64,000 nt of DNA from Thunnus maccoyii. Its lineage: Eukaryota > Chordata > Actinopteri > Scombriformes > Scombridae. The stretch is from the NCBI RefSeq assembly GCF_910596095.1, contig NC_056550.1, positions 3,720,001 through 3,784,000 of the forward strand. The letters run 5' to 3'. Of this stretch, positions 52,384-64,000 are shown in pieces. The first letter of the stretch is position 1; each line of letters starts with the position of its first letter. A program made the translations under genes and the position numbers. The notes below the pieces were generated by a model. It saw only the letters and a program-made list of their open reading frames with translations. It searched no databases and was not told where the DNA came from.

Positions 52384-53862
52384 TCATTCTTCACTGACAA
52401 AAGTCAGAAAATAAGACAAACAGTCAGTGCCTCCATATCAGGTGCAGGATATGCGCTGTCCCTGTGTCCATTTAAAATCAATTTTAGTAGTATGACACAA
52501 TTCCATCCGATCAACCATAAAAACCTGGAGAACATTATACAACATCTGAAATCCTCCTCTTGCTGCCTTGATATTCTGCCTACAGGCTTTTTCAAAACTG
52601 TTTCAAATTGAATGGCCTCAGATCTTCTACAGATTGTCAACACATCTCTTCTCTCAGGTGTCTTCCCACAGGCCCTGAAAACTGAAGTCATCAAGCCACT
52701 CTTAAAAAAGAACACTCTAGACACTTCACTTATGAGCAACTATAGGCCCATATCAAACCTCCCATTTTAAAGCAAGATCATTGAAAAAGCTGTTTTTCAA
52801 CAACTGAACAACATTGTGGCACTAAACAACTGTTTTGATGCCTTCCAGTCAGGATTTCAACCACACCACAGCACTGAGACTGCTCTTGTTAAAGTCTCCA
52901 ATGACATACACTTAAACACCAACAGTGGGAGAATTACAGTAATAGTATTACTAGATCTCAGTGCCGCATTTGACGCGGTCGACACACATCTGAGCGGACA
53001 ATAATGACATGCGGAGTTCCCCAAGGCTCCATTCTGTTCAACATCTACATGCTTCCACTAGCTCAGATTATGGGAAACAATAAAATATGCTACTACAGTT
53101 ATGCGGATGACCTACAAATTTACATAACCGTATCACCAGGGGACTATAGTCCATTACAAGCACTGAGCAAATCAATGATTGGATGTGCCAGAATTTTCTT
53201 CAGTTAAACAAAGACAAAACTGAAGTAATTGTTTTTGCAGCCAAAGAAGAACGTTTAAAAGTCAGCACTCAGCTTCAATCAGTAATGTTAAAAACCACAA
53301 ACCAAGCCAGAAATTTTGGTGTAGTCATGGACTCAGACCTGAATTTCAACAGCCACATTAAGACAGTTACAAAGTCAACCTACTATCACCTGAAGAATAT
53401 ATTAAGAATGAAAGGACTTATGTCTCAGCAGGATTTGAAAAAACTTGTCCATGCATTTATCTTCAGTAGACTTGACTACTGTAATGCTGTCTTCATAGGT
53501 CTCCCTAAAAAATCGGTCAGACAGCTGCAGCTGATTCAGAACGCTGCTGCTCGAGTCCTCACTAAGACTAAGAAAGTGGATCACATCACTCCAGTTCTCA
53601 GATCTTTACACTAGCTTCCTGTCTGTCAAAGAATTGACTTTAAGATATTGCTGCTGGTTTATAAAGCACTAAATGGTTTAGGGCCAAAATACATCTCTGA
53701 TCTGCTGCTACATTATGAACCATCTAGACCTCTCAGGTCGTCTGGGACAGGTCTGCTTTCTGTCCCCAGAGTAAAAACTAAACATGGTGAAGCAGCTTTC
53801 AGTTTTTATGCTCCATATATCTGGAACAAACTCCCAGAAAACTGTAGATCTGCTGCGACTCT
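52384..53862 (+). mobile_element. L2-clade LINE, copy 2 (5' part deleted)
   Basis: Nearly identical to copy 1 from its position 43061 onward. It opens inside FASFFTDKSQ and continues through the reverse transcriptase with YADD (here YADDLQIY) and the C-terminal blocks. It shares with copy 1 the TGA after KTVSN and the deletion before CGVPQGS, so it was duplicated with the array and did not insert independently. It adds private damage: a stop where copy 1 has PFLSKII, a 14-base deletion near 53167 (ALSKSMIG), and a stop near 53613. The frameshift that splits copy 1 near 44205 is absent here. Confidence 0.9.
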
Positions 53863-54255
53863 CAGGTGCCTGATTGGCACCTGCTTGGCCTGCCATGACT
53901 GCCCTTCACCGTCAGGCCCGTTTGGGCTGGTGTCGACAACACGTGCACTGGAACCTGAACATTTGGAGGAACGTTATGTTCAGTGATGAGTCTACAGCAG
54001 TTTGATTGTAGGGTCAAAGTGTGGAGAAGACGCGGAGAACGCTATGCTGATTGCTGCACCGATAGAGTAACATCTTTTGGTGGAGGCAGTGTGATGGTGT
54101 AGGGCCGCATCTCCCTCACTGCAAAAACGAGGCTTGTCATCATTGGAGGCAATCTCAATGCAGAGAGATATCGAGATAAAATTCTGCAACCAGTGGCAAT
54201 CCCATATCTCCACAGTCTGGGACCGAACTCTATCCTCCAAGATGACAACGCTTGC
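53863..54255 (+). mobile_element. Tc1/mariner transposase fragment, copy 2
   Basis: Same fragment, same ends and same junctions as 44553-44945, differing at a handful of bases. It moved as part of the duplicated LINE-Tc1 block. The unit flank resumes at about 54267 and runs to 55403. Confidence 0.85.
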
Positions 54256-56635
54256 GCTTGCTTGCGCTTTTGGTCAAAAGGAACAGCTGAATTCTCTGTT
54301 TCACTCATTTAAAAGCAGCTTTTTACAGTTAACTGATATTATGAAGGATATTCTGGCTCTCCTGCCTGTCCTGATCCAAATAACAATACAAGAAATTCTA
54401 AATTATCTTATTATTATATTGTTCCTCTAATTTTATTGTTTGATTTAGTCTATCTGCTGCTCAGACTGTTTTGTAGGCTACTATATATTGTTGCATAACC
54501 CTTTATTTCAACCTTCCCTATTTGAGAGTAATGAACAGTATATAAACACTCAATAAATCATTTATAACACACTATAATGCATTTGTAAAACTGTAGACTC
54601 AAACATGAAAACAATTTAAAGTTTTGATTATTGTTACATGTATTTTCTGTTGATCAGTTGATTTGTCAACTATTAGAATTCCTCTCATGTAACACCTGTA
54701 ACTGATGTATAAACAGTGAAAGCTTGATAACATTATACTGTGACTGCACACACACAAACTATTTATTAAAAGCATTTATTCACTTTTAAATGTTAATAAA
54801 TAATCATTCACACTTTAAAATAGTTTGAAAATGTGTTCAAATTTTTTTCATTATTCTGTCAAACCATTATTGTGTGTTAAGTGTTTATATCCTGCTTATA
54901 AATGTTAAATATGGGTTTAAAATGGCCAGAAAGGCACGTGATGCTGAAAGTAGGAACAGTGAAGGGACTTCTGCTTTTAGCCAGCTGTCACGAAACCACA
55001 GATCATTTAGAGAAAGGTCTTGTCTTTTTAATATCACAAGACACCGCTCTCATTGTATGAATTAAATTCACAGCTAGAGTGTCTCCTGTAAAAACAAATA
55101 CAAACGTTACTTTTAGGTGAGTTGCTAATGCTTTTGTCTATCTGTTATTTACAGGTCGTTGGTGCAAATGGACTGGCTTTTGGTAAGTTTCTGTTTTATA
55201 AAAGCACTGACTGAAGCTGGGTTCTCCTTTACACATGTTTTTTCAACTCAATTAAAGATTAATTATCACATCTACATCTGAAGTGTAGAATAAATAAAGG
55301 GACAAATGGCAGTGTAAGCCAGTATTAGACATAAAGTGAAAGAAGTGCTGACTGTGAAACGACAGTCAATAGAGATGCATCACTCTCTTCCAGACAGACC
55401 AGCATCAGTATAGTGTCAGTATAGACACTCTGTGTAAGTAACTTGCTCCCTTTAAGCACATAACTGATCTACAGAACACATGGCAGCTTCAATATATTTT
55501 GCCCAGAGACAGAGAAACCAACTAGGAGTCTGAAACTCACTATAAAGCTGTGTAAAGCTGAGGGGAGCTGCAGAGTCACTGATAATTCTCTGTAGGTTCA
55601 TCACTACTAGTGACACTTCTCACATCACACAGTGTCATTTCATACATTATAGCTGCTTTAATAGAACCCTGTGGAGTTCTTGACCAATATTAGTACTTTG
55701 GAGCAATTTTCTGTGTGTTGCCTTCAGGGCCACTGAACAGATGGATTTTGAACTGTTGTCATGTCATCTCCATGACAACTACACAAACTCCATTTGCTGT
55801 GGAAGACCATGAGCTGCAGGTAAAAGCTTTAGAAATCCTGGTAAGGTAACCTTGAGTGAAGATGATTTTGTCAAACATTCAATTGTTGTTTGTAGATTTC
55901 ACTGATAACAAAACGTTATATTATCATTGACACTAGATGAGAGATCACTAAACTCATACTGATTCATGAATGTCCAATCTATCCTATAATTATTGAGATA
56001 TTTTAGTCTGTAGTGGTGGACTGACTGATCAGCCATCCATTGCTTGAGTCAAGCTGCCAGCAAGGCCGACAAATCAGATTTAAAAAAATGTCACTAAGAA
56101 AAAGTTGATTAATTTCAGAGCTACACAAGAGAACACTTTTCTCAAATGTATTGAAAGTGCGTTAATTTCAGGGAAATGCATCCAGCTGTTCTGAAAATAT
56201 CTGAAAATTGCATAAAATGTGGCATCTCATCTTGAGATGAATTCTGCAAGACATATGAAGTAAAAAAAACATGTAGTTGAGGATACATGTGTGAGAGGAA
56301 GGGTTAGTGTGTTAGTTCAGGAGTGGAGGGGTGTATACTGTGTGTAGATAAAAATGTCTGTTTTTGTGAATATGCCCAAAGCATGTGGACTGTGTTTGTT
56401 GCTAGAATGTAATACAGTGTGCCATCTGACTGTGCTGAACTTACTCCACAAGGGTTTGAACAGAAATTCTCCAAAACACATAAAGACACTGAAAGTGATG
56501 CTTAAAAGCTTTAATGCAAAGAATTTAGTTGAGGAAAGCAGAGTACATGTCATCCAGTGTAAATGACTGCATGGACTGACAGAACAATCCGAGAAAAACT
56601 AGAAAGAGTAAGGCGGGTTGTCTGGTGAGTCGACT

Positions 56636-59600
56636 TTAGACCTCAGCTGAAGCTTCCTCGCCGCGGTGGATGTAACTGTTGATGAAGTCCAGATACTCAG
56701 ACACTCTGGTGTAGAGGCCAGGGCGGTTACCGGGTTTACAGCTCTCATAACTCACAATGCCCACCTGCTTAAACTCACCACCAACACTACACGCCAGTGG
56801 GCCACCTTCATCCCCCTGAAGAACACAAAAAAAACATGACGTTCATTGTGTAAGTGCTTGATTCAGTGTGTAGTTTACCTCTATGTAAAAACATCAGTTA
56901 CTGTCATGTCAGATTTACTCCCAGCTGCCCACATTCAGCATCTAAGATTGATTTTATGTTGAGAATTGAACCTATATTATATAACTCAATGGACTTAAAT
57001 AGTAAAACTCACTGTGCAGGTGTCTCCTGCCTTGTCCCCTGCACACAGCTCTTTAGACGTCAGCCAAGGATACGCCGCCTTACAATCCTTATCAGAGACG
57101 ATGGGGATCTTCAGCTCCTGAAGGGCTTCTGGATATGGCAGTGGAGCTGCATGGACACATATAGAATAAGTGATATAATGATGTAGTTTAGTGACCAAGG
57201 TATTTGTGGCTGGATGTTTCAACGTTTTTCTTTCTGTGGTAAACTAAGCCTTGAGAGAGGAGATCATATCATTCATAGTGGGTAGGGTCATATCATAGCA
57301 GGGTCCATGGTCCATATTAACAAGCCATTTTGCCAAATAGGAGCCCACACAGCTGCACTAGCTGCTCAGGGTTGTTTGGGCTGAGCTCTGCTGTCACTGA
57401 CATGACACATTAAAACTCAATATGTTCAATTTTCCCTTCCAAATAAGTGCAACAAAACTAACAGGAGAGAGAGGGAGATTACAATAATTTAAAAAATATA
57501 TATAGAATAAAGATAACAACTAAACTCAGTCTGTACACACCTACAGTCCTGAGAGAAACCTAATCAGGCCAAGTAAGTGAAAACACCTTTGGAGCCCTAA
57601 ATTCTGAGAAGAACAAACTAACACATTATATCTCATGTGTTGAATCTGTACAAAAACAGTTTTGGTCACCTACTTGATGTGCAGAACTTACCATCATTCT
57701 TAATGTTGCCCCAGCCAGCGATCCAACAGTCAGATGATGCTTGAAGGTTGTCATTGGCCTTGGGCAGATCCACCCGTCCACCCTGTTTGTCAGTCAACTT
57801 TTTCTTCAAATAGACCAGGGCGATGTTGTTCTGATAGCCTTCGGCAAAGGATCGGTACTGTGGGTGTTTGATGACATTATTTACACCCACGTAACGTGTA
57901 GGCTCCTCGTGCAGCTTGTATGCGCCGATCCAAACCATTGATCGACGCAAGCTAGGTTTACGCTGGCTGGCAACACAAACACACATATACAGTGTTAGTT
58001 TTTCAGCATTTTTTGATGACCCTTCATTATGTACATATACCTTAACACACACAACACACTTGTATTCCATTATGTAGGTGGGTTCTGCAAAAGTGGGACA
58101 TTTAAGCATTGCCTTGTTTTTCCATTTGACTGGATGAAACCAATAATGATTATATATCTACTAGTCGCTTATATTTGTGTGACATCATCATTGTGAGTGT
58201 GACAGAAATTCATATGGTCTGGTTGGCGTGTGTTCAGGCAAAGTGTAAGGCCAAATAAATTGTACTGGTATTTTTATAATACAGCATCACATTTTGGTGG
58301 GTTGTTCTGATACCAGGCTCAATATATTCATATTGACTATGGATCAAACAGCTACAGGTAATGTGAAATGGATTACTCATAGTGATGAACTCACAGAAAA
58401 TGATCATCCGACTCTGCAGTTCCCTTCAACTCGACGGAGCTCATTGATTTGATTCTCCAGTTTGCAACTTAACTGTTTTGTTTCACTCTCACAGTTCTCA
58501 CTGTGTAATTTTCAGCTGCAGCAGACAGCTGTGGTCAATGAAAAGGCTGTAAAAACCCACTTTACACTACCTGCTCAGCACCAAACAGCAAATGGACTAA
58601 TTAGCAACTAGCTGGTGAACATAGTGGAGCATTTAGCAGTCAGATATGTTTCACAGGAGTTGTTAGAGATAAAATTCACAACTTAAAGAGAGTGAATATT
58701 GCTTTTACATTTGTAAAGTCACAAGAAACACAACTCCAAATGAATGTTAATATTTCTGTGTGTCTGTTGGATGTGTGAATAACCAACTTTAAACACTGTC
58801 AGAGGTGTGTTTACAGCTTGCTGCTCGAAGTGGCCAAAACCTCAGTTATTTTAAAGTTTAAACAAATACAAATTGGCCAGCTACGGCCTTGTATCTTAAT
58901 CATCTTTATTTTTCTGGGGATTTGTATTTTGAGCCCTGCTTAAGGTGTTAGCGTATTTTATGCAGTATTATTGCAATACTAACAGACAAGGATAATGAGC
59001 TGGATCAAGATGTTAAAGCTGTTGTGCTGTAATGTAGATTTTGCTGTAGTTCAGATCAGATCAAGGATGTCAAATTTTTTTAAATATTTATTAATTTTCA
59101 GAATCTATGTCCACAACTATTTTAACTTTCGCCTCAGTTACCCATTGTATTTTATGACAAATTATTTATAATATTTTAGTTTCAAAGATTTATTTACTGG
59201 TTAACCAGTTTTCATGGGTTAAAGTAACAGCAGTCACATTTTCATTGAGGTTTGTTGTTACATGAATTGTATTAAAATGTTCAAATGTATATTGATAGTT
59301 ATTGATTTCAGTATAATTATCAAATGTTTTCAAAGAAAGCAATTGAAGTTTTGAATCAATTCAGTAACTTTTAACTTTTCAACAGTAATCAGTTTGCCAG
59401 TATTTCTTTCTACTATAAGTCTCCGGGGTAAAAGCCAGCGCAGTGGTGATACAAGCAATCAGTGTTATGCAGACGATTAGTGTCCTGTGAAAAAAAGACA
59501 GTTACACACTTACTCATCCCAGCAGCTTGCAGCAGTCAGCACCCACTGATCCCTGACGATGGAGCCGCCGCAGCGCCAGTTATCAATGCCCTCAGATGTT

Positions 59601-60906
59601 GTGATGTTTATGTGAACCATCCACGGCCATCTGTCCTTTACAGCATCCTTCCCCCCAATGATGGAGCTCTTCACCTCAGCCCCAAGCAAACCTTTAGAAA
59701 GATGCAATGATGAAACTTTGTAAAAGTTATGTTGAGGTAGAAGTATTGAGATGGTTACATTAAGTATAAAGTTGTATCTGGAGAAGACTCCAGATATTGA
59801 TACCATGTTTTTCGTAGTTGGCTCTTAAGATTTTTTTATTTCTTTATTTGGTGTTTCAAGAGAAACTATGGTCCACTTTAACACAGTTCTGTAAAGTAAC
59901 TCATTTTCTTCATTACAGTTTAGTTTGGTCGTCTTTCTGCCGCTGAAACAAATGTATTAAAGAAAATAGTTAAGATTGCATCTAAAATTACTCGTCACTT
60001 ATTGGTCTTTAAGGTGTATTCTTGATGCAGCTTAGTTTTCAGGATTTAATGGTACTTTGTGTATTTTAATACGATTTTATTCATATGCTGTGTTGAATAT
60101 TGTCCTGGCTGTGGAGCTCTATGAGTTTATCAAGGTGAGTTCCTAATGTTTGTTGTAATGGCAATAAAGTTAATTAAACTCTCAATTGAACTCAGCTTAA
60201 CCACCACATTATGATTTGTAAAAAGGTTTGTCAGTTTATTAAGGTAGCAAATGATATTTTACTAATAAGAGTAGGTATGTTGAAGTTGAAACTCCACTAA
60301 ATGACTCATCAGTCCTTCTGGTGATATTAGAATAATGTTCTTTAGATAACAAGCAAAACGTTAACCTTGACTCAACTTAAAAATAGATTCACAACTCACA
60401 CTAAATCCTTTCTAATTAAATCAACACAATGCAGTTTAAATTCTAACTGAAACAGGTGTTTTAAAGTAAAGGCACCATTTCAGCAGAGTTGGGACGAACA
60501 TTTTAAAAACTGTAATAGGTCATTCCCTCATTATTAAAGAGTGCAACAATCATTATAACTTAATAACTAATTATATGACAACAATGAAATTATGGAAAAC
60601 ACAATGACACCATTAAAAAAGCAGCACCAGGGACGCATAAAATCAAACTATGTACATGAGTCTGTGGCCCTGGTGCACGCTGGGAGGATTCCCTACATGC
60701 CTACCTCAGGATGCTACGATAGAGACATACAAACTACACATTTTTAGATGAACTCTAATAAGAACGTTTAATATTTGGCCTCCACTGCCAACTTAATTGA
60801 ATCCAAATAAGAATTAACACATTGGTCAAAATGTACACTGAATGTCTTTCTCACCTCCAGTGTTGTGGATCAGGACCAGCACAGTCAGTAGTTTGCAGAA
60901 AGCCAT
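56636..60906 (-). CDS. protease gene E: secreted S1-fold pseudoprotease, 272 aa
   Basis: Exons in gene order: 60855-60906, 59514-59691, 57692-57966, 57013-57146, 56636-56815 (819 bp, phases consistent). The triad is replaced as in the family: TAASC, QNNIALV, GDEGGP. The pocket Asp is kept in DKAGDTC, inside the two-residue-shorter loop shared with C. Exon 2 has SSIIGGKDA, TSEGIDNW and SIVRDQW, and an N-I-T glycosylation site. Exon 3 has SMVWIGAYKLHEEPTRYVGV, FAEGYQNN, VYLKKKLTDKQGG and ANDNLQASSDCW. Exon 5 has [12 protein letters not shown] and SCKPGNRPG, ending EEASAEV. By hand count exon 3 differs from A at about 34 of 275 bases and 23 of 91 residues, while the adjoining 285 bases of intron differ at about 7. 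Exon 3 groups with B and D in places, exons 4-5 with C. Confidence 0.9.
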
Positions 60907-60938
60907 GGCTGTGATGGAGTGAGGCAGTGGCCCTAAGC

Positions 60939-60944
60939 TTTATA
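60939..60944 (-). promoter_or_regulatory. TATA box of protease gene E
   Basis: TATAAA on the minus strand 33-38 bases before the ATG, with the CAGCTG E-box upstream, as in A-D. Confidence 0.7.
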
Positions 60945-62310
60945 CACACAGCTGGAGATGAAATCAGCTTCTAATCAACACTAATCGCCTTCCCTTTCCT
61001 CTAAAACCAGAGGTGGAAAAATACATTTACTCAATTGTGCTTTTAATATATTTTATATTCATCTCAAACTTGTAGCATTTTATTTAACAAGGTTATAGAT
61101 TTAGAACATTGGCTCTTTAAATAAAACTCACTGAAAGTTTAAACTAGAGTATTTTGGTCAAAAGGAACAGCTGAATTCTCTATTTCACTCATTTAAAAGC
61201 AGCTTTTTACAGTAAATTGATATTATAAAGGATATTCTGGCTCTCCTGCCTGTCCTGATCCCAATAATAATACAAAGAATTCAAATTTTTTTTGTTATCA
61301 TAGTGTTTCTCTAATTTTATTGTTTGATTTAGTCTATCTGCTGCTCAGACTGTTTTGTAGGCTACTATGTATTGTTGCATAACCCTTTATTTCAACCTTC
61401 CCTATTTGAGAGTATGAGCAGTATATAAACACTCAATAAATCATTTATAACACACTATAATGCATTTGTAACACTGTAGAATCAAACATGAAGACATTTT
61501 AAAGTTTTGATTATTGTTACATGTATTTTCTGTGTTGATCAGTTGATTTGTCAACTATTAGAATTCCTCTCATGTAACACCTGTAACTGATGTATAAACA
61601 GTTAGTGAAAGCTTGATAACAGTATACTGTGACTGTACACACATGAACTATTTATTGAAAGTATTTATCCACTTTTAAATGTTAATAAATAATCATTCAC
61701 ACTTTAAAATAGTTTGTAAATGTGTTCAAAACTCATGAATACATAAACCAAGTTATCATTATTCTGTCAAACCATTATTGTGTATTAAGTGTTTATATCC
61801 TGCGTATAAATGTTAAATATGGGTTTAAAATGACCCGAAAGGCACATGTGATGCTGAAAGTAGGAACAGTGAAGGGACTTCTGCTTTTAGCCAGCTGTCA
61901 CGAAACCACAGATCATTTAGAGAAAGGTCTTGTCTTTTTAATATCACAAGACACCGCACTCATTGTATGAACTAAATTCCCAGCTAGAGTGTCTCCTGTA
62001 AAAACAAATACAAACGTTACTTTTAGGTGAGTTGCTAATGCTTTTGTCTATCTGTTATTTACAAGTCGTTGGTGCAAATGGGCTGGCTTTTGGCAAGTTT
62101 CTGTTTTATAAAAGCACTGACTGAAGCTGGGTTCTCCTTTACAAATGTTTTTTCAACTCAATTAAAGATTAATTATCACATCTACATCTGAAGTGTAGAA
62201 TAAATAAAGGGACAAATGGCAGTGTAAGCCAGTATTAGACATAAAGTGAAAGAAGTGCTGACTGTGAAACGACAGTCAATAGAGATGCATCACTCTCTTC
62301 CAGACAGACC

Positions 62311-64000
62311 AGCATCAGTATAATGTCAGTATAGACACTCTGTGTAAGTAACTTGCTCCCTTTAAGCACATAGCTGATCTACAGAACACATGGCAGCTTC
62401 AATATATTTTGCCCAGAGACAGAGAAACCAACTAGGAGTCTGAAACTCACTATAATATAACCCTTAAGAGCCTTTAGGGTTCTTAAGGGTCTGAACATCT
62501 CTAAGGTTGTGGTGACTGATGTTGCTCTCTCTGGTCATTCCTGTGTTTTCTTTGAGAGTGCTATCTCCATGCACACAAATATTCAAACAGAGGTAATCAC
62601 AAAACAGTATATCACTAACAACACCAGTGAAATATTTATTCAGGCCTTCTCTGTCATACCTGCCCTCTCTTGAGTCTCAGTCAATGAGCTTGTAGATAAT
62701 TTCAGATTATCAATTAATTTCAATTACAAATGTTATTGATGCCATTGCATCTATTAAGGTGAAGGCTGTCTCTGGTAAGAAAAGATCTCCATGGAGAAAC
62801 GCTAAGCTGGTCAGAAAGGAAAAAAGAGAGTGTCAAAAAGCTGAACGCAGGTGGCGAAAAACAAATCTCCAGGTTCTTTATGACATCTATAAAGAGAGAC
62901 TACACATTTATAATTTGGAACTGAGAAATGCAACGCGGTCCTTCTTCTCTGATATCATTGCCAAAAATAACAATAATGCACATGCCTTATTTGCCACTGT
63001 CGACAGGCTTACAAATCCTCCTGTGTCAGTAGCCCCTGAACTTCTGTCCACCAAGGCCTGCAATGAATTTGCCTCATTCTTCACTGATAAAAGTCAGAAA
63101 ATAAGACAAACAGTCAGTGCCTCCATATCAGGTGCAGGATATGCGCTGTCCCTGTGTCCGTTTAAAATCAATTTTAGTAGTATGACACAATTCCCTCCGA
63201 TCAACCATAAAAACCTGGAGAACATTATACAACATCTGAAATCCTCCTCTTGCTGCCTTGATATTCTGCCTACAGGCTTTTTCAAAACTGTTTCAAATTG
63301 CATGGCCTCAGATCTTCTACAGATTGTCAACACATCTCTTCTCTCAGGTGTCTTCCCACCGGCCCTGAAAACTGAAGTCATCAAGCCACTCTTAAAAAAG
63401 AACACTCTAGACACTTCACTTATGAGCAACTATAGGCCCATATCAAACCTCCCATTTTAAAGCAAGATCATTGAAAAAGCTGTTTTTCAACAACTGAACA
63501 ACATTGTGGCACTAAACAACTGTTTTGATGCCTTCCAGTCAGGATTTCAACCACACCACAGCACTGAGACTGCTCTTGTTAAAGTCTCCAATGACATACA
63601 CTTAAACACCAACAGTGGGAGAATTACAGTATTAGTATTACTAGATCTCAGTGCCGCATTTGACGCGGTCCACTAGCTCAGATTATGGGAAACAATAAAA
63701 TATGCTACTACAGTTATGCGGATGACACACAAATTTACATAACTGTATCACCAGGGGACTATAGTCCAATACAAGCACTGAGTAAGTGCATTGAACAAAT
63801 CAATGATTGGATGTGCCAGAATTTTCTTCAGTTAAACAAAGACAAAACTGAAGTAATTGTTTTTGCAGCCAAAGAAGAACGTTTAAAAGTCAGCACTCAG
63901 CTTCAATCAGTAATGTTAAAAACCACAAACCAAGCCAGAAATTTTGGTGTAGTCATGGACTCAGACCTGAATTTCAACAGCCACATTAAGACAGTTACAA
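62311..64000. repeat. remnant unit E' running off the right edge
   Basis: Starts like a unit for about 140 bases, then enters the L2 LINE at the same 'actcactataa|tataaccc' junction as C'. By analogy with C', Tc1 debris, unit flank and then another protease gene may follow beyond the window. Confidence 0.75.
62452..64000 (+). mobile_element. L2-clade LINE, copy 3 (continues past window)
   Basis: Same 5' junction and sequence as copy 1. It reads PWRNAKLVRKEKRECQKAERR through [15 protein letters not shown] without the TGA that interrupts copies 1 and 2 there, so this copy is less decayed at that site. It shares with copy 2 the stop after SNLPF. A private deletion of about 75 bases near 63669 removes the CGVPQGS region, but YADD (about 63716) is present. 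Incomplete at the window end. Confidence 0.9.

Larger units (their letters stand above)
55404..62310. repeat. tandem unit E (carries protease gene E)
   Basis: Same order as C and shares its upstream deletions. The right flank (60910-62310) is full length and leads into a second remnant unit start. Confidence 0.85.

Noticed and set aside
18855-60906. Calling the five S1 genes pseudogenes because the catalytic residues are missing
   Set aside because: All exons are open, splice sites and phases are intact, the same replacements occur in all five, and the changes between copies are mostly amino-acid changing rather than disabling. The protein is a pseudoprotease; the genes look functional.
42308-64000. 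LINE open frames as host genes
   Set aside because: The order of blocks and YADD identify an L2 reverse transcriptase with stops, frameshifts and deletions.
17579-64000. CRISPR-like or satellite explanation for the repeated structure
   Set aside because: The repeated units are 6-10 kb gene-bearing segmental duplications, not short repeats with spacers.

Overview
The window is vertebrate nuclear DNA, almost certainly from a percomorph teleost fish. The genes are split by short GT-AG introns, the DNA is AT-rich, and it carries typical fish repeats: L2-type LINEs, Tc1/mariner debris, the AGGTGG-start dispersed repeat, and CA/GT microsatellites. No bacterial, CRISPR or RNA-gene features were seen.

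Layout. (1) 1-9455 is gene-poor and holds old dispersed repeats, including a minus-strand non-LTR reverse-transcriptase fragment near 6.9-7.2 kb. (2) 9456-15355 (+) is one complete, intact 13-exon gene, the fish orthologue of DUS1L (tRNA dihydrouridine synthase 1-like, 496 aa). (3) 15356-17578 is intergenic. (4) From about 17579 to the right edge lies a tandem array of 7-10 kb units. Five units carry one complete minus-strand, five-exon chymotrypsin-fold (S1) gene each: A 18855-23158, B 28840-33055, C 36994-40900, D 47334-51530, E 56636-60906. All five have intact frames, conserved splice sites, a signal peptide and a TATA box, and encode 270-274 aa.

The most interesting result is that all five S1 genes are catalytically dead in the same way. 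His57 is Ser (TAASC for TAAHC), Asp102 is Asn (NNIAL for NDIAL) and Ser195 is Glu (GDEGGP for GDSGGP). There is no basic residue before the IVGG-like N-terminus. By hand alignment the coding exons differ between copies several times more than the introns beside them (about 12% against 2-3% for exon 3 of A versus E), and most differences change the protein. That pattern recalls fast-evolving secreted families such as venom proteases and inhibitors. I infer a secreted pseudoprotease family under diversifying selection; its function is unknown.

The array has a history. Units A and B are older and more individual. B alone keeps a possible first exon of another gene at 34.56 kb. C, D and E share deletions and have been amplified as a higher-order repeat: a gene unit followed by a gene-less remnant in which a 5'-truncated L2 LINE joined to a Tc1 transposase fragment replaces the protease gene. 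The third LINE copy runs off the right edge, so more array probably follows.
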